A stretch of 64,000 bases of DNA from Gammaproteobacteria bacterium (lineage in GTDB: Bacteria > Pseudomonadota > Gammaproteobacteria > SZUA-229). Numbering within the stretch: the first letter of the stretch is position 1; the number at the start of each line of letters is the position of its first letter. A program made the translations under genes and the position numbers. Location: the NCBI GenBank assembly GCA_024636785.1, contig JAGXGK010000015.1, positions 62,001 to 126,000 on the forward strand, written 5' to 3'. The notes below the pieces were generated by a model. It saw only the letters and a program-made list of their open reading frames with translations. It made no database searches and was not told the origin of the DNA. Of the stretch, positions 36,244 through 46,424 are shown one piece after another.

Positions 36244-37092
36244 TTATTTGCGTAAGCTGGGTCCATTGACTTCAAGACCATTACTCATATAAGTATGGAA
36301 ATATTCCAGAGCCTTGTATTCATCACTTTGTGCCGCGAATGGCTTGGCGCGTACCTGTTTGTTACAGCCACCATAACGACGGTGCAGGGTGCCCATACCA
36401 TCGCCACCAACAGCGGCCCATTTGTTACGATAAACAGGGAAGCCGGTTGGTTGCCCCAGTGCAGGGCTGAGAATGTCCGCACGGATTTTTTTGCCCGGGT
36501 TGTAGTAATGGCAGTCTGCGCATGACATGTTTAGCTGACCACGTTTAGCATAGAAATGTTTTTTACCACGGTTGTAAGCGTCCATTGCGGCTGCGTCATT
36601 GGGAATTTTCACGTCCAGCTTATTACCTCTGGACATGTACGCAAGGTAAGCGCCAACATAAGCAATTTTACCTTTTTTCCAGCCGAATGGTTTTTCGCCA
36701 TTGTCAGTCAGACACTTGTTAATGTCGCCCTCAAGGGTAACAACTTCACCGGAGGCAGTGTCGAATTTAGGGTAGTTCTGACGAACGCCCTTTCTATAGT
36801 CAGGAAAGCAGGTAGCAAAGCTTTTGCCATTCGCAAATTTCTTGTTGAATAAATCTTCACCTTTGGAGATGTAAATCTCATAAGGGGGAAATTCTTCGAA
36901 CTGTTCCCATTGTGCGCGAGAAGCTTCATCGACGGAATAAACCCCGTTAATGAAGTCATCTACAGGTACTTCGGGAAACATATTGGTAAAATGCGAGCGG
37001 AATTCTTTCAGGTCGCTTTCTGGTGATGCTTGCGCCACCATGGGGGTGGCGATCATCAGCAAGACAGTCAATGCTGCTAAGTTTTTTTTCAT
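36244..37092 (-). CDS. soxA: Sulfur-oxidation cytochrome SoxA, single-haem type
   Basis: 282 residues with a signal peptide ending at AQA. One haem motif, CADCH, sits in the second cytochrome domain. The catalytic cysteine that becomes a persulfide ligand is in RRYGGCNKQVRAKPF. The first domain has lost its haem site: FATCFPDYRKG carries one of two Cys likely to form a disulfide with INKCLTD. SoxA with SoxX attaches thiosulfate to the carrier SoxY. Last gene of soxXYZA, 34 bp after soxZ, followed by a strong terminator. Confidence 0.95.
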   Translation of the reverse strand: MKKNLAALTVLLMIATPMVAQASPESDLKEFRSHFTNMFPEVPVDDFINGVYSVDEASRAQWEQFEEFPPYEIYISKGEDLFNKKFANGKSFATCFPDYRKGVRQNYPKFDTASGEVVTLEGDINKCLTDNGEKPFGWKKGKIAYVGAYLAYMSRGNKLDVKIPNDAAAMDAYNRGKKHFYAKRGQLNMSCADCHYYNPGKKIRADILSPALGQPTGFPVYRNKWAAVGGDGMGTLHRRYGGCNKQVRAKPFAAQSDEYKALEYFHTYMSNGLEVNGPSLRK

Positions 37093-37126
37093 GGTTCACC
37101 TTCTTGTGTGGTTGTGCCGGTTATTA

Positions 37127-37456
37127 TTATCTGCGTCTAGTAGGTATTTCAAACTCACCGGAGTCTTTTTCACCTGTATTATCCACCCAGCTTATTTTGA
37201 TAGTGTCACCGTCATTGGCGCCACTAAATGCAAACTTCAGGTATGGGTTGGTGGAAATAGAGCCGTTGAGCTCGGCGTCCAGCACAGTATCTCCACTATG
37301 CTCACAAGTAAGATTTTGAATGAACTTGGCGGGAATAAGGTTGCCCTTTTTGTCTTTGCGCAGGCCAGTTTCCATAGGGTGACTGACCAGGCACTTGATA
37401 GTGGCAACGCCTTTTTTAACGCTGGAACGTACTTGAATTGTTGAACTTTTAGCCAT
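37127..37456 (-). CDS. soxZ: Thiosulfate-oxidation carrier subunit SoxZ
   Basis: 109 residues, a beta-sandwich protein without its own signal peptide; it is exported with SoxY. Conserved segments include VKCLVSHPMETGL-type (here IKCLVSHPMETGLRK), LIPAKFIQNLTCEHSGDTVL and DTIKISWVDNTGE. SoxYZ carries sulfur intermediates on the SoxY cysteine. Lies 24 bp after soxY. Confidence 0.95.
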   Translation of the reverse strand: MAKSSTIQVRSSVKKGVATIKCLVSHPMETGLRKDKKGNLIPAKFIQNLTCEHSGDTVLDAELNGSISTNPYLKFAFSGANDGDTIKISWVDNTGEKDSGEFEIPTRRR

Positions 37457-37480
37457 TGTTTTATATCCTCGAATCTTTGA

Positions 37481-37951
37481 TTAACCGCCGCAGCCGCCGA
37501 TGGTGACTTTGACTTGTTGTTTGGTGGTATACAGTTTGCCATCAGCTTTAACGACAGCGATGACATCAGAAGATTTACCCATTTTTATATTGGTAGTAAT
37601 AGCGCCTTCTGTTCTGGGGTTAAGGTTGAATGAGGCCGTTAGAGGCTGTGCATTCTCTTTTACCAGAATGCTGATCGCTTCTGTCTTGGGCAGGCTGCTC
37701 TTAACAGTCACAGTCACAGAGGCACCATTTTCAGCAACATCGGGAGCTGACAATTTTATTTTGTCACTGTCTGCTGTGCTGGCGCTGCCGAAAGCACCGG
37801 TTAAAGCGGCATCGACAGTTTTGGATTCAAATGCGGAAGTATTCCAGGCGGCCAAAACGGCTTTGGGCGTGAGCAGGCCTGCGCTGATGGCCATGCCTGT
37901 TGCACTGGCGGCCAGCGTACTTTTAAGGAGTATTCTACGGTGATGATTCAT
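37481..37951 (-). CDS. soxY: Thiosulfate-oxidation carrier subunit SoxY
   Basis: 156 residues. A twin-arginine signal (HHRRILLKST) fits export of folded SoxYZ by the Tat system. The C-terminus ends VTIGGCGG, with the swinging-arm cysteine that holds the sulfur intermediates. Core similarity to SoxY is clear (FNLNPRTEGAITTNIKMGKS region). Eighteen bp after soxX. Downstream SoxB, which releases sulfate from SoxY, is not in the window. Confidence 0.96.
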   Translation of the reverse strand: MNHHRRILLKSTLAASATGMAISAGLLTPKAVLAAWNTSAFESKTVDAALTGAFGSASTADSDKIKLSAPDVAENGASVTVTVKSSLPKTEAISILVKENAQPLTASFNLNPRTEGAITTNIKMGKSSDVIAVVKADGKLYTTKQQVKVTIGGCGG

Positions 37952-37969
37952 TATTTTACCTCAAGCTCT

Positions 37970-38344
37970 TTATAGTGTGTAGATGAATTTAGTGACCAGT
38001 TCCAGTTCTTTGGCGGAAAGTACTTCATGGGGGCCAAAGGGAATCATAATCGTATTCGGATTATTTATGCGAGCATCATAAATCTGAGCTCTCAGTTTTT
38101 CGTAATCCGGAAATCTTGCTTTCATTGCAATCAGGGGTGGCCCAATATTACCGGGGAGATCACCGCCTTCTATAGCGTGGCAAGCTAGGCAATTACCTTT
38201 TTTTCTGTCGAATGACAGTTTCTTTCCTTCGGCAATATCTGCATCATCTGCAGCATTAACAGAAAGCGGCATTGCCATACCAAGGCAGGCGACTAACGTG
38301 GCTACCGAAACGGTAGTTGATATTTTATGCATATAACCTTGCAT
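37970..38344 (-). CDS. soxX: Sulfur-oxidation cytochrome SoxX
   Basis: 124 residues from the ATG at 38344, chosen over a start 45 bp upstream because GAGGAA lies six bases before it and the signal peptide (MQGYMHKISTTVSVATLVAC to VNA) then begins at once. A single haem motif CLACH, with axial Met in IMIPFGPH. SoxX pairs with SoxA. First gene of soxXYZA; an inverted repeat AGCAA-TAGC-TTGCT at 38486-38499 in the leader may be an operator. Confidence 0.94.
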   Translation of the reverse strand: MQGYMHKISTTVSVATLVACLGMAMPLSVNAADDADIAEGKKLSFDRKKGNCLACHAIEGGDLPGNIGPPLIAMKARFPDYEKLRAQIYDARINNPNTIMIPFGPHEVLSAKELELVTKFIYTL

Positions 38345-38606
38345 TTTCGATTCCTCTTTAAGGTTAGTTAGGAGATCCCTGTCCATCAAAATAGTTCAAT
38401 CCAGTTCTGGTTATCGAAACTAGATATGTTGGAATGATTGTCCTTGTTTAAAAAACATTTATAGCATACTACGTGAAATGCATATAGCAATAGCTTGCTG
38501 CTGTTAAATAACTTTTTTATGCACGGAATAATCTTAGAGGAGATTAGTCGTTGAAGCTGATAAATTAGTACGTTCTAATAAAGTAAATAAGCGTTCTCTT
38601 ATAAAG

Positions 38607-40025
38607 TTATTGCTTTTGATTAACCATTTTCTTCACCGCCTCTTTTCTGCTTTGCAGTCTTTGCTGTGCGGAAATGCTCAGGGACGGTTGCTGTAAAGCC
38701 ATATCATATTGCTGCAGTGCCAGTTCATAGTAGCCCTCTTTTTCATACTGATTGCCGGTTGATTCGAGCGCGGCACTTATTTGTCCGTTCTTGAAATAGG
38801 CCCGGGCCAGTTCTTTATAGAGGAGCGTCTCATTGTTAGTCTGTAACTGGTGCTTTAAAAGTGAAATGCTTTTTTGTGGTTGATCAGTTGTTGTTAATGT
38901 TCGGGCGTATATTAGAGTCACCGGCAGATAGCCGGGAAATAATTCTGCAAGCTCAGCGAGTAAAGAGAGGGATTTTTTGCTCTGTCCGTCCGCTTGATAG
39001 GTCTCAGCCAGTGCAAGTTTTATCCAGGGGTGGTTATTTTTGGTCGCTAATGCCTCCAGTTTTTTTATCGCCGCCTCAAATTCATTCGCCTGAACCAGTT
39101 CCAGAGAATGCAGATAGACGCTGATATCATCGTCGTACGCATCGAGGTTAACGTCGTTAGCTAGTGAATGGCTCTTGCTAAGCGCTATAAGTCGAGCCCG
39201 GGCAAACTGGAAATCCTGACTGTCTTCAGGAAGATCGGCCTGAGTCGCTTTTAATCGATCTTTGGCTTCGCTCACCCGGTTAGTGTTGAGAGGATGTGTT
39301 CTGAGATATTCAATGCCGCCGGCACCACCTTTGGAGAGCAGGGTGGAAAAGAAGTCCACCATGCCCTGAGGGTTGATACCGGTATCGGCAAGAATGCCGA
39401 TACCAATTCGATCGGCTTCGTATTCATTGCTGCGGGTAAAGTTGATGGATTTCTGCTGCGCACCGGCAAGCCCGGAATACAGAATCGCCTGGCTTACATC
39501 CGAGCCCTGTGAGCCAAGAAGAATGGCGGCGAGCACAGTAGCAAAAGTGGCAATCGAAGTATTTCCGGATTCATCAATAGCCCGCGCCAGGTGCCGCTGT
39601 GATATATGCGCGATTTCGTGAGCCATCACGCTGGCCAGCTGACTCTCATTTTGAGACGCCAGAAACAGGCCGCTGTTAATGCCGATATATGCATCAGGGC
39701 CGGCAAAGGCGTTGATAGCCGGCGAATCAATAAGAAAAAACTTGAAGTCCTTGCCGGCTGCATCGGAGTGGCTGGAAAGCTTTTGCCCCAGATTTTTAAG
39801 ATAGTAGTTAAGTTGTGGGTCGCTGACGAATTTCAGGTTGTTTTTTATAGCCCGATAGAATGCCAGACCCAGCTTTTTTTCCTCTGCGCTGCTGAACGCC
39901 TTTAAGGAAGGATCGCCCAGTTCGGGGAGTTCGGCGCGAGCAATACCGCTTGCCATTACCAGTGTAATGCACAGTAGTAGCTTAGAGGCGATTTTGGAAT
40001 AACTTGATGACAATAAAAAACTCAT
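38607..40025 (-). CDS. bepA: Periplasmic M48 metalloprotease/chaperone, BepA type
   Basis: 472 residues from the ATG at 40025, the start closest to the signal peptide (MSFLLSSSYSKIASKLLLC... ending ARA); an ATG at 40043 and a TTG at 40064 are alternatives. The M48 domain (about 45-265) has HEIAHISQRH (zinc ligands) and the third ligand Glu in NEYEADRIG. The C-terminal half holds TPR repeats. BepA (YfgC) degrades stalled LptD and BamA and helps outer-membrane assembly. Length matches E. coli BepA. Confidence 0.9.
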   Translation of the reverse strand: MSFLLSSSYSKIASKLLLCITLVMASGIARAELPELGDPSLKAFSSAEEKKLGLAFYRAIKNNLKFVSDPQLNYYLKNLGQKLSSHSDAAGKDFKFFLIDSPAINAFAGPDAYIGINSGLFLASQNESQLASVMAHEIAHISQRHLARAIDESGNTSIATFATVLAAILLGSQGSDVSQAILYSGLAGAQQKSINFTRSNEYEADRIGIGILADTGINPQGMVDFFSTLLSKGGAGGIEYLRTHPLNTNRVSEAKDRLKATQADLPEDSQDFQFARARLIALSKSHSLANDVNLDAYDDDISVYLHSLELVQANEFEAAIKKLEALATKNNHPWIKLALAETYQADGQSKKSLSLLAELAELFPGYLPVTLIYARTLTTTDQPQKSISLLKHQLQTNNETLLYKELARAYFKNGQISAALESTGNQYEKEGYYELALQQYDMALQQPSLSISAQQRLQSRKEAVKKMVNQKQ

Positions 40026-40235
40026 AACTGTATGTGATATCATAAATCTGAAAATAGTTCCCAAATGTCATAAAAATACCGATCAATACCTGAAAATTTC
40101 ATATATCTATTCTATATTTAGAATCAGATAAGACAGGTATTGGATTATTTATAGTGTTTTTATTATGCGTCAAATAAAGTGACGGAAATTTGTTCAAGTA
40201 ATTACAATAATTTTTTCCCAGAAGAGGTAGTTTAG

Positions 40236-41612
40236 ATGAGTGTTCCAAATAGAATTAAGCTGATATCAGCAGTAGCGGTATCCAGTTTATTTACTGTATC
40301 CGTCGCGCAGGCAACAAACGGTTATTTTTCACACGGTTACAGCACCAAAGAGAAGGGTCTGGCCGGTGCGGGTACTGCCTATTCACAGGATGCGATGGCA
40401 GCGGCCACCAATCCAGCCGGTATGGCTTTTGTCGGTGAACGCATGGATATCGGTTTGGCAATTTTTAGTCCGGTACCTCGTAATTATACTTTAACGGGGA
40501 CACCACATGCGCCAGAGGGTGAGGGTGGAACGTATCCGTTCGGAAGTATGATTAATGCTGCCCCTGGCGTTGCAGTAGAGAGTGATAATGATTTCTTTTT
40601 GATACCACATTTTGCCTATAACTGGCAGCTGGACAATGACAGCACTGCAGGTGTTTCCGTTTACGGCAACGGCGGCATGAACACCGAATATCCCGCCTCA
40701 GCAACGCCGTTTGGTGCGGGTACTTTCGGTTCTGGAACCGCGGGTATTAATCTGGAGCAGCTATTCGTCAATGTCAGCCTCGCCAAAAAGAACAGCGCCG
40801 GTCATGCTGTCGGTGCCAGTCTTATTCTTGCAGGGCAGCGTTTTGCGGCGCAGGGTCTGGAGGCTTTTGGCACTGTTTCTGCTGACCCAGACAATTTATC
40901 AGGCAATAGGCACTCCTATTCTTATGGTGCCGGTTTCAAGCTGGGTTATCAGGGCGAGATTGCTGATGGTATTCGTGTTGGTGCCAGTTACCAGTCAGAA
41001 ATTGCAATGGGTGAGTTTGACGAGTATAAGGGCCTGTTCGCAGAAGGTGGCGGTTTTGATATCCCGTCGACCTACAATATAGGTGCTTCATTTGATGTCG
41101 GGCCCTCAGGCATGATTGTGGCTGATGTTCAGCGTATTAATTATACTGACGTGGCAGCGGTGTCGAATCCTATATCTAATTTATTCTCCGGCTGTTTGCC
41201 GGCAGGCTTCACGGGTAATGCAGGTCCAGGTGGTATGGGTGCTGGCTGTTTGGGTGGTTCGAACGGTGGCGGTTTTGGCTGGGAAGACATAACTGTTTTT
41301 AAATTAGGTTATCAGTTTGAATCGGGAGACAATATTTATCGCGTGGGCTATAGTTTTACTGACCAGCCAATACCCGAATCAGAAACACTTTTCAATACGC
41401 TGGCTCCGGCTGTTATGGAGCAGCATTTTACTGCGGGTATGACCATGAAAATGGCGAATAATCAGGAATTTAATATCGCTGGTATGTATGCGCCAAGTAA
41501 TTCTGTCAAAGGCCCAAATCCGGCTGATGGCGGCGAGGCTATGGGTGGGACTGATATAGAAATCGAGATGACACAGTGGGAGCTTCAGATGGGCTGGGCC
41601 TGGAAGTATTAA
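40236..41612 (+). CDS. FadL/OmpP1-family outer-membrane porin
   Basis: 458 residues: a signal peptide ending at AQA, then the N-terminal hatch typical of FadL (TNGYFSHGYSTKEKGLAGAG and AATNPAGMA), followed by about 14 barrel strands and a C-terminal aromatic residue pair (WAWKY). FadL-family proteins move hydrophobic compounds such as fatty acids or aromatics. In a sulfur chemolithotroph the substrate is unclear. AGAGG precedes the ATG. A Cys-Gly-rich extracellular loop (CLPAG ... GCLGG) is unusual. A terminator follows. Confidence 0.9.
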   Translation: MSVPNRIKLISAVAVSSLFTVSVAQATNGYFSHGYSTKEKGLAGAGTAYSQDAMAAATNPAGMAFVGERMDIGLAIFSPVPRNYTLTGTPHAPEGEGGTYPFGSMINAAPGVAVESDNDFFLIPHFAYNWQLDNDSTAGVSVYGNGGMNTEYPASATPFGAGTFGSGTAGINLEQLFVNVSLAKKNSAGHAVGASLILAGQRFAAQGLEAFGTVSADPDNLSGNRHSYSYGAGFKLGYQGEIADGIRVGASYQSEIAMGEFDEYKGLFAEGGGFDIPSTYNIGASFDVGPSGMIVADVQRINYTDVAAVSNPISNLFSGCLPAGFTGNAGPGGMGAGCLGGSNGGGFGWEDITVFKLGYQFESGDNIYRVGYSFTDQPIPESETLFNTLAPAVMEQHFTAGMTMKMANNQEFNIAGMYAPSNSVKGPNPADGGEAMGGTDIEIEMTQWELQMGWAWKY

Positions 41613-41662
41613 TGTTCAAAAGAGTTGTGTTTTAAGTAATTAGAATATAATTACTTAGTTAT

Positions 41663-41696
41663 AAAAGGCCTCCTATTGGAGGCCTTTTATTTTTTG
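41663..41696 (+). terminator. Rho-independent terminator after the FadL-family gene
   Basis: AAAAGGCCTCC, short loop TATT, GGAGGCCTTTT, followed by ATTTTTT. An 11-bp perfect stem 50 bp past the stop. Confidence 0.92.
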
Positions 41697-41843
41697 AATG
41701 GTTATGATTGAGCCTTGCATTATGTGGCGCAATTGAATTACATTACTAGACCTACACGCATGAAGCGGCGGTCGGGTTCTTTTGAGGACTGATATTGTAG
41801 AGCCGAAGTAAAATAAAAAAACTAAACTGGAGAGGAAAATAAT

Positions 41844-42773
41844 ATGAAATTAGTTCAATCGAAATGGTCAGTAGGCATTATTGCCGCTGTTTTGAGTGTG
41901 GCGTCAATTGCAGCTCAGGCCGCAGATGAGATGCTACCCTTTGTTTTAGGTTCAAGCAGTGGTGGTGAAGTGGCCGACAAAATCGGTGACGTGAAGAAAG
42001 CGCTACAGGATAATGGTTTTGAAGTTGCCGGCGAATATTCACCTTATAATAGTGCACACATTATTGGGGTCACCAATGCGACCTTGAAAAAAGCGGCAGC
42101 GAGTCATGATCGTGCGGGTTATGTAGCTGCGCAACGTGTCTCTATTACTAAAGTCGGTGATGAAGTGCAGGTTGCTTACACTAATCCTGAATATATGGCA
42201 GCTGCTTATCACGTTGATGTTGATGTCTCCAGTGTAAGCGCCGCTTTAAAAGCAGCTTTGGGTTCGGTGAAAGCATACGGTCCTAAAGAAGGCATGAGTG
42301 CGAAAGAGCTGAAGAAGTATCACTATACTTTCGGAATGGAATATTTCGATGAGCCTTATGAGCTAGCTTCTTACGGCAGTCATGATGAAGCTGTATCCGC
42401 AGTTGAGAAAAGTCTCGCTGCTCATGCAGGTGGTGCCACTAAGGTTTATCGTATAGATATCCCGGGTACCAAGCAGACACTATTTGGTGTTGGCATGAGT
42501 GCAGGTGAAGAGGGTAATAAATATATGGACGATAAATTTATTATGAATGAGATAGATTTTAAGGAAGCTCGTTCAACTGCCCATTTGCCTTATGAAATGC
42601 TGATTACAAACGGTGATGTTGAAGCTCTGCATGCGCGTTTCCGTATTGCGATGAATTTCCCTGACCTGAGCATGATGGGCTCTAACAGCTTTATGAATAT
42701 CATGCCTTCACCAAATGCCATCAGAGATGCTCTAACCAGAGCTGCGGGTGAAGTAGTGTCACATGATTTCTAA
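41844..42773 (+). CDS. Conserved periplasmic protein of unknown function
   Basis: 309 residues with a clear signal peptide (ending AAQAADE). The mature part opens with a segment that reminds me of DUF302-type alpha/beta folds (VKKALQDNGFEVAGEYSPYN, HIIGVTNATLKKAAA), but I do not recognise the whole protein. No cysteine, no haem motif, no metal-binding cluster. A strong ribosome site (GGAGAGG) and a strong terminator suggest high expression as a single gene. It lies after the FadL-family porin. No function is proposed. Confidence 0.8.
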   Translation: MKLVQSKWSVGIIAAVLSVASIAAQAADEMLPFVLGSSSGGEVADKIGDVKKALQDNGFEVAGEYSPYNSAHIIGVTNATLKKAAASHDRAGYVAAQRVSITKVGDEVQVAYTNPEYMAAAYHVDVDVSSVSAALKAALGSVKAYGPKEGMSAKELKKYHYTFGMEYFDEPYELASYGSHDEAVSAVEKSLAAHAGGATKVYRIDIPGTKQTLFGVGMSAGEEGNKYMDDKFIMNEIDFKEARSTAHLPYEMLITNGDVEALHARFRIAMNFPDLSMMGSNSFMNIMPSPNAIRDALTRAAGEVVSHDF

Positions 42774-42800
42774 ATTTTAGATATCCAGGCATAATCAAGG

Positions 42801-42827
42801 AGCCCCGGTAATGCCGGGGCTTTTTTT
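42801..42827 (+). terminator. Rho-independent terminator after the unknown periplasmic gene
   Basis: AGCCCCGG-TAATG-CCGGGGCT followed by T7, 28 bp past the stop codon. The remaining 255 bp to ilvI hold no gene or leader peptide that I can support. Confidence 0.93.
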
Positions 42828-43082
42828 CAGGTGGGATTTAAAAGCTAACCGCGATATTTCAAAATTAGCGGAAGTCGGAGCCATGGATTCGACTTCACAG
42901 GGATTTTTGTGAAATCAAAGTTAAAGCGATAGCAGACTTAAATTATTGAAACATTCGGGTAAATAAGCAACAGGTAATAAAGTGCGTGAAATTTATTGCG
43001 TAACAGTTTAGAATCGGTAATTCGCGCCCTCAGAAGTAGGGTTTAAAAGTATATGATTTAAAAAGGTTTTTAGGGGTTTATT

Positions 43083-44777
43083 GTGGAACTAACTGGCGCA
43101 GAAATGATTGTTGAGTGCCTCAAGGCCGAAGATGTTGAATATGTCTTCGGGTATCCTGGTGGCGCAGTACTGCATATTTATGATGCTTTTTACAAGCAGA
43201 ATGATGTGAAGCATATTCTTGTCCGCCATGAACAGGGCGCAACACATGCGGCCGATGGCTATGCTCGCTCTACCGGCAGGCCTGGCGTCGTTCTGGTGAC
43301 TTCCGGTCCCGGTGCCACTAATGCGGTAACCGGTATCGCCACCGCCTATATGGATTCCATTCCCATGATTGTGATTACTGGGCAGGTGCCTAAGGCGTTG
43401 ATTGGTAATGATGCTTTTCAGGAAGTGGATTCTGTAGGCATTACCCGTCCCGTGGTCAAACACAATTTTCTGATTGAAGACGTAAAAGATGTTGCCCGAA
43501 TCTTTAAGCAGGCTTTTTATGTGGCGACTACAGGCCGGCCCGGTCCCGTGGTCATCGATATTCCCAAAGATGTGACCGTAGCAAAGGCCGAGTTCAGCTA
43601 TCCGAGCGAAATCAGCATGCGTTCATACAACCCGACAGTTAAAGGTCATCCAGGACAGGTTAGACGTGCAGTGGATATCATGCTTTCCGCCGAGCGTCCC
43701 ATGATCTACACCGGCGGCGGTGTGGTGCTGGGCAATGGTTCTGAACAATTGCGTCAGTTCACCCGAAAACTGGGGTATCCGATCACTCAGACCCTGATGG
43801 GGCTGGGCGCCTATCCGGCCACTGACAAGCAATCGCTGGGTATGCTGGGAATGCATGGCACCTACGAAGCGAATATGGGTATGCATCATTGTGATGTGCT
43901 GATCGCCATCGGCGCGCGCTTTGATGACCGCGTCACCGGCAATCTGGAGAAATTCTGCCCCTATGCCACTATTATTCACGTCGATGTTGATCCCGCCTCC
44001 ATTTCAAAAAATGTGAAAGTGGATGTGCCGATTGTGGGCGAGGTGGTTCAGGTACTGAATGAATTCAATCAGGCTCTCGAACAGACGGAGCGTACGCCTA
44101 ATGCCTCTGCGCTCGAGAAGTGGTGGCACCAAATTAACGAATGGCGCTCGCAGGATTGCCTGAAGTATGACCGCGAGAGTGAAATCATCAAGCCGCAGTT
44201 CGTGCTCGAGAAGCTGTATGAAATCACCAAAGGTAAGGCCATCGTGACCTCGGATGTGGGGCAGCACCAGATGTTCGCCGCGCAGTATTATGGGTTTGAC
44301 GAACCGCGCCGCTGGATTAATTCCGGTGGTCTGGGCACGATGGGCTTCGGCCTGCCTGCGGCTATCGGTGCACAGCTGGCGCATCCCGATGATCTGGTGG
44401 CCTGTGTCACCGGCGAGGCCAGTATCCAGATGTGTATTCAGGAGCTGGCCACCTGTCGTCAGTATGGCTTGCCCCTGAAAATCATCAATCTTAATAATGG
44501 TTGTATGGGCATGGTGCGCCAGTGGCAGGAGTTCTTTTACGAGAAGCGCTATGCCATGTCATATTTTGAATCTCTGCCGGATTTCAAGAAGGTGGCCGAA
44601 AGTTATGGTCATATTGGCATCAAGGTTGAGAAACCTGCCGATGTGGTACCTGCGCTTGAGGAAGCTATCGCCCAGAAAGATCGTCTGGTCTTTCTGGATT
44701 TCATTACCGATCAGGAAGAGAATGTCTACCCGATGATTCCTTCCGGTGCCGGGCTGAACGAAATGATACTGGTGTAA
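43083..44777 (+). CDS. ilvI: Acetolactate synthase, catalytic subunit
   Basis: 564 residues of the thiamine-diphosphate family. Conserved: GYPGGAVLHIYDA, RHEQGATHAADGYAR (catalytic Glu), FAD-binding centre, and the ThDP-Mg motif, here TGEASIQM...NN, where most relatives have GDGS or GEGS. It joins two pyruvates, or pyruvate with 2-ketobutyrate, in branched-chain amino-acid synthesis. Start is GTG at 43083 after AGGGG. First of ilvI-ilvH-ilvC. No Ile/Val/Leu-rich leader is visible in the preceding 255 bp. Confidence 0.95.
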   Translation: MELTGAEMIVECLKAEDVEYVFGYPGGAVLHIYDAFYKQNDVKHILVRHEQGATHAADGYARSTGRPGVVLVTSGPGATNAVTGIATAYMDSIPMIVITGQVPKALIGNDAFQEVDSVGITRPVVKHNFLIEDVKDVARIFKQAFYVATTGRPGPVVIDIPKDVTVAKAEFSYPSEISMRSYNPTVKGHPGQVRRAVDIMLSAERPMIYTGGGVVLGNGSEQLRQFTRKLGYPITQTLMGLGAYPATDKQSLGMLGMHGTYEANMGMHHCDVLIAIGARFDDRVTGNLEKFCPYATIIHVDVDPASISKNVKVDVPIVGEVVQVLNEFNQALEQTERTPNASALEKWWHQINEWRSQDCLKYDRESEIIKPQFVLEKLYEITKGKAIVTSDVGQHQMFAAQYYGFDEPRRWINSGGLGTMGFGLPAAIGAQLAHPDDLVACVTGEASIQMCIQELATCRQYGLPLKIINLNNGCMGMVRQWQEFFYEKRYAMSYFESLPDFKKVAESYGHIGIKVEKPADVVPALEEAIAQKDRLVFLDFITDQEENVYPMIPSGAGLNEMILV

Positions 44778-44780
44778 AAC

Positions 44781-45269
44781 ATGCGACATATTATCTCAAT
44801 ACTACTGGAAAATGAGTCCGGCGCTTTGTCGAGAGTGGCAGGGCTGTTTTCGGCACGCGCCTACAACATTGAATCGTTGTCTGTGGCCCCGACCCACGAT
44901 CCGACCCTGTCCCGGATGACACTGGTCACCTCGGGCACGGAAGAGGTGATCGAGCAGATCAGCAAGCAGCTTAATAAGCTGATTGATGTGGTGAAGCTGC
45001 AAGATCTCACCGAAGACGCGCATATCGAACGTGAACTGATGCTGATTAAGGTTGAGGCTGTTCGCGAAGCGCGTGATGAAGTGAAACGACTGGTGGAAAT
45101 ATTCCGGGGCCGAATCATCGATGTCACCGAAACCACCTATACCATCGAGATAACCGGCAATGGTGAGAAGCTGGATGCCTTCATGGACGCTTTATCGAGC
45201 ATTACCATCCACGAAGTGGTGCGCTCGGGCTTGCTGGGTATCAGCCGGGGCACTCGGGTGCTGAGTTAA
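44781..45269 (+). CDS. ilvH: Acetolactate synthase, regulatory subunit
   Basis: 162 residues. N-terminal ACT domain (MRHIISILLENESGALSRVA) that binds valine for feedback control, and a C-terminal domain (about 80-162) that contacts the large subunit. Length matches IlvH. Three bases after the ilvI stop. Confidence 0.96.
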   Translation: MRHIISILLENESGALSRVAGLFSARAYNIESLSVAPTHDPTLSRMTLVTSGTEEVIEQISKQLNKLIDVVKLQDLTEDAHIERELMLIKVEAVREARDEVKRLVEIFRGRIIDVTETTYTIEITGNGEKLDAFMDALSSITIHEVVRSGLLGISRGTRVLS

Positions 45270-45315
45270 AACAGGCGATTAAATTTCAACTATCAAATAA
45301 TTTTTAAGAAAATAA

Positions 45316-46347
<1,032 letters not shown>

Positions 46348-46357
46348 GACAGGTTTG

Positions 46358-46384
46358 AAAAGGGCTGCGTTGCAGCCCTTTTTT
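46358..46384 (+). terminator. Rho-independent terminator after ilvC
   Basis: AAAAGGGCTGC-GTT-GCAGCCCTTTT followed by TTG; an 11-bp perfect stem 11 bp past the ilvC stop. Confidence 0.92.
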
Positions 46385-46424
46385 GTTTGTGACAAAGATT
46401 TTTTGTATAGGCTAATCTTAAACT

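Noticed and set aside
42828-43082. Search for an Ile/Val/Leu leader peptide before ilvI
   Set aside because: The only short frames there are not rich in branched-chain codons and no terminator-antiterminator pair is visible.
43083-44777. Possible inactivation of acetolactate synthase because the ThDP motif reads GEAS
   Set aside because: Many proteobacterial homologues have GEGS at this site, the downstream NN pair and all other motifs are intact, and ilvH and ilvC follow in normal order.
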